Below, piece by piece: positions 58,401 to 60,000 of a stretch of 60,000 nt of DNA. Both the position numbers and the translations under genes were made by a program. The notes under the pieces are model-generated. The model did not search any database and was not told where the DNA came from. It worked only from the letters and a program-made list of their open reading frames with translations. Position 1 is the first letter of the stretch. The number at the start of each line of letters is the position of its first letter. Source of the stretch: Nymphaea colorata (lineage: Eukaryota; Streptophyta; Magnoliopsida; Nymphaeales; Nymphaeaceae); contig NC_045150.1 in assembly GCF_008831285.2 (NCBI RefSeq), positions 7,206,001 to 7,266,000 of the forward strand. The letters are read 5' to 3'.

Positions 58401-59763
58401 TGCTGTTTGGCCTCTGTGCAATCTTTTCTTTTCTTTCCATGTTATGGTGTTTCGGATTCTTTCTGTGGTGGTCATTTTTTCTATCTCTGCTGATTAATGA
58501 AGTTTCTTAATTCCTGTATCATGTTCGAACCCCTTCGTTCTACCAATACAATTCTTTAGAATCGTAAGACATGTTGGTGGTTCATCAACAAAGTCATGTG
58601 CAGACTTTTTCTCTAATTTTAGGTGATTGTTTGATATCATTACTAATGATAAACACACAAAAATTTCTTTGGAAAAGGTAATGTCTATGACCTTTCCCTT
58701 GGTGGTGCAGCAAACAATTCACTACCATGGTTCACTGTTGCTGTCAATGGGACGTAGTTCAAAGTTGTTCAAGTGGATATTTTCCTCCTTGGTCCTCAAT
58801 CTCATTGTATTTTCAAACTGTTGAAATTTGAAATAGAGACAAATTTTGCATGGGCGTGCACCTCAGCTCAGCTATGTTGATTGTACTTGTACCCAACGTT
58901 GCTGCATGCACAATGGCTTTTGGTGTGGGTTTCGGTGCAACTATGGTTCATGAAATTGTGGTTAGCCATGTCAGATTCAGCCAATAGCACCCACAAAAAG
59001 CTGTCAACATTTAGGTGCATGTCAGATTCAATTGAGTCAAGCTGTGTGTTGTCAAATGAGTCATAGGCTCTTACGTTTGTTAGGTTATTATCATATACAA
59101 TTTATATGCTATGTAATATTGTACCATTTCTAAATCTTGTTTTGCTTTTAGCAAAACTCATATTCTTTGATTCTTTGTTACTTGACTTGTCTGATTATTT
59201 TTTTGTTCATTTATTTCATGTTTGCATGTCAGTTTTGACTTATTTGTTCATGGGATTAATGTTTTTAGATTCAAATCTGTTTTATTAAGTTTGGTTCATT
59301 CACTTGCGAACAATCACTTGCTTATTTTTGCATCATAAGATATGTTCGCTATTATTTCTTTTTCAATGAGCAATTGTAAGAGTTAGGTGCATTGAGCGCC
59401 CTTGTTTGTGCCCGTGTGTGCTTGTATGTATGTGCGGATACTACATTTGCACCCTCAATAGTTTTGAGAAATGCTGCACGTAGCTGGATCCACACACCGG
59501 CGCTCTGCACCTGTACTTGTGATAGCTCAGCAATATTTTGGGCTTTTGTTACTTATAGATCTCTTCTTCAATCAACAGTAGGTAGATTTAATCACTATAT
59601 ATGTGGCTATATTTAACTTCAGGTCATTGAAAACCAAGAAGCTGTTGACTTGGTCAGAGCAATTAAAGATCCTCAAGCTGCAGCAAAGCGCTTGACCACT
59701 GAAGCACTGAACAGAAAGAGCAAGGATGACATCTCATGCATTGTTATTCGTTTCAGACGCTAG
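55442..59763 (+). CDS. PP2C-type protein phosphatase, five exons, 294 aa
   Basis: A metal-dependent Ser/Thr phosphatase (PPM family) that removes phosphate from protein substrates, often in plant stress signalling. My model is join(55442..55501, 56337..56588, 57524..57800, 57909..58063, 59623..59763). All introns are GT-AG (835, 935, 108 and 1,559 bp) and the frame stays open to TAG at 59,761. Residues 1-20 come from exon 1 and 21-104 from exon 2, which carries MEDYHVAEY and [10 protein letters not shown] with the metal-binding Asp residues. Exon 3 (105-197) has [21 protein letters not shown] and DHEPRTE. Exon 4 has [11 protein letters not shown] and [11 protein letters not shown]. Exon 5 ends with the DDISCIV motif. 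Length and motif order fit the short cytosolic or nuclear plant PP2Cs that include Arabidopsis PIA1 (clade F). No signal peptide or membrane segment is visible. Exon 1 is the least certain part: its donor is AAG/GTTGCA, but it gives a phase-0 join, a GCCATGG start context and an ELLNMIK tail resembling the family N-terminus. Confidence 0.9.
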
Positions 59764-60000
59764 CATTCTGTATTTTGAATGTTCTGCAGCTGCCATAGTT
59801 CTATTGAAAAAGAAAGTGATCATCCTTCCAGTTACCCTTGGGTTTCTCATTTGAACGGAGTTCAGTGGGTCCGCTTGATGGCAGTTTGTGTTCTAGAGTC
59901 TAGAATACACAGGCTTGAGTTCTGACTCTGGTTCAATCAGTGGAATCCGTAAAATTGATCGGTAATGGCACGCTAGTATGCTGTGATCAGTATTGTGATA
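59764..60000 (+). other. PP2C 3' UTR and downstream DNA
   Basis: This follows the PP2C stop codon to the end of the window. I see no canonical AATAAA signal and no further coding sequence, so the poly(A) site cannot be placed. Confidence 0.4.

Overview
The window is nuclear DNA of a flowering plant. The evidence is GT-AG introns in a PP2C gene, plant-type LTR retrotransposons of the Tat and copia lineages, a plant L1-type LINE, a hAT-type element, a BAHD acyltransferase fragment and many long (TA)n arrays. I cannot place the species. The DNA is AT-rich and repeat-dense, and I can model only one intact gene.

Layout. 1-9,340 is AT-rich intergenic DNA with four (TA)n arrays. 9,361-10,006 has a GA-rich stretch and a possible orphan first coding exon, followed by a possible solo LTR (10,213-10,568) and AT-rich DNA without recognisable genes. 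A 1,017-bp GC-rich, GA-rich hAT-like element lies at 16,898-17,914 with an 8-bp target duplication (7 of 8 bases match).

19,660-38,775 is a cluster of Ty3/gypsy elements of the Tat type, recognised by an extra archaeal-type RNase H between RNase H and integrase. One degenerate copy lies on the minus strand (19,660-25,440) and a second on the plus strand (26,523-35,490). They sit head-to-head as an imperfect inverted repeat of about 6 kb around a spacer of about 850 bp. The spacer holds an extra ORF antisense to the left gag and a detached gag N-terminus. The plus copy continues through a 43-bp repeat array into its LTR, which carries a TATA box and seven 172-bp tandem repeats. A third element contributes a minus-strand LTR (38,775-37,063) with three of the same repeats and a primer-binding-site-like sequence, so the LTRs form a second inverted pair.

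39,512-42,480 is a 5'-truncated LINE on the minus strand. 44,277-44,815 is a frameshifted BAHD acyltransferase exon 1 fragment. 45,850-46,365 looks like a copia 3' remnant. 47,476-49,900 is a degraded copia element on the minus strand, flanked by direct repeats of 0.6-0.95 kb with a TATA box. 50,657-55,100 is gene-free and has very long (TA)n arrays.

55,442-59,763 is a complete five-exon gene for a 294-residue PP2C protein phosphatase, with all catalytic motifs present. All retroelement reading frames carry stops or frameshifts, so none looks autonomous. Coordinates of degenerate domains are approximate. All family assignments come from reading motifs by eye, without database searches.
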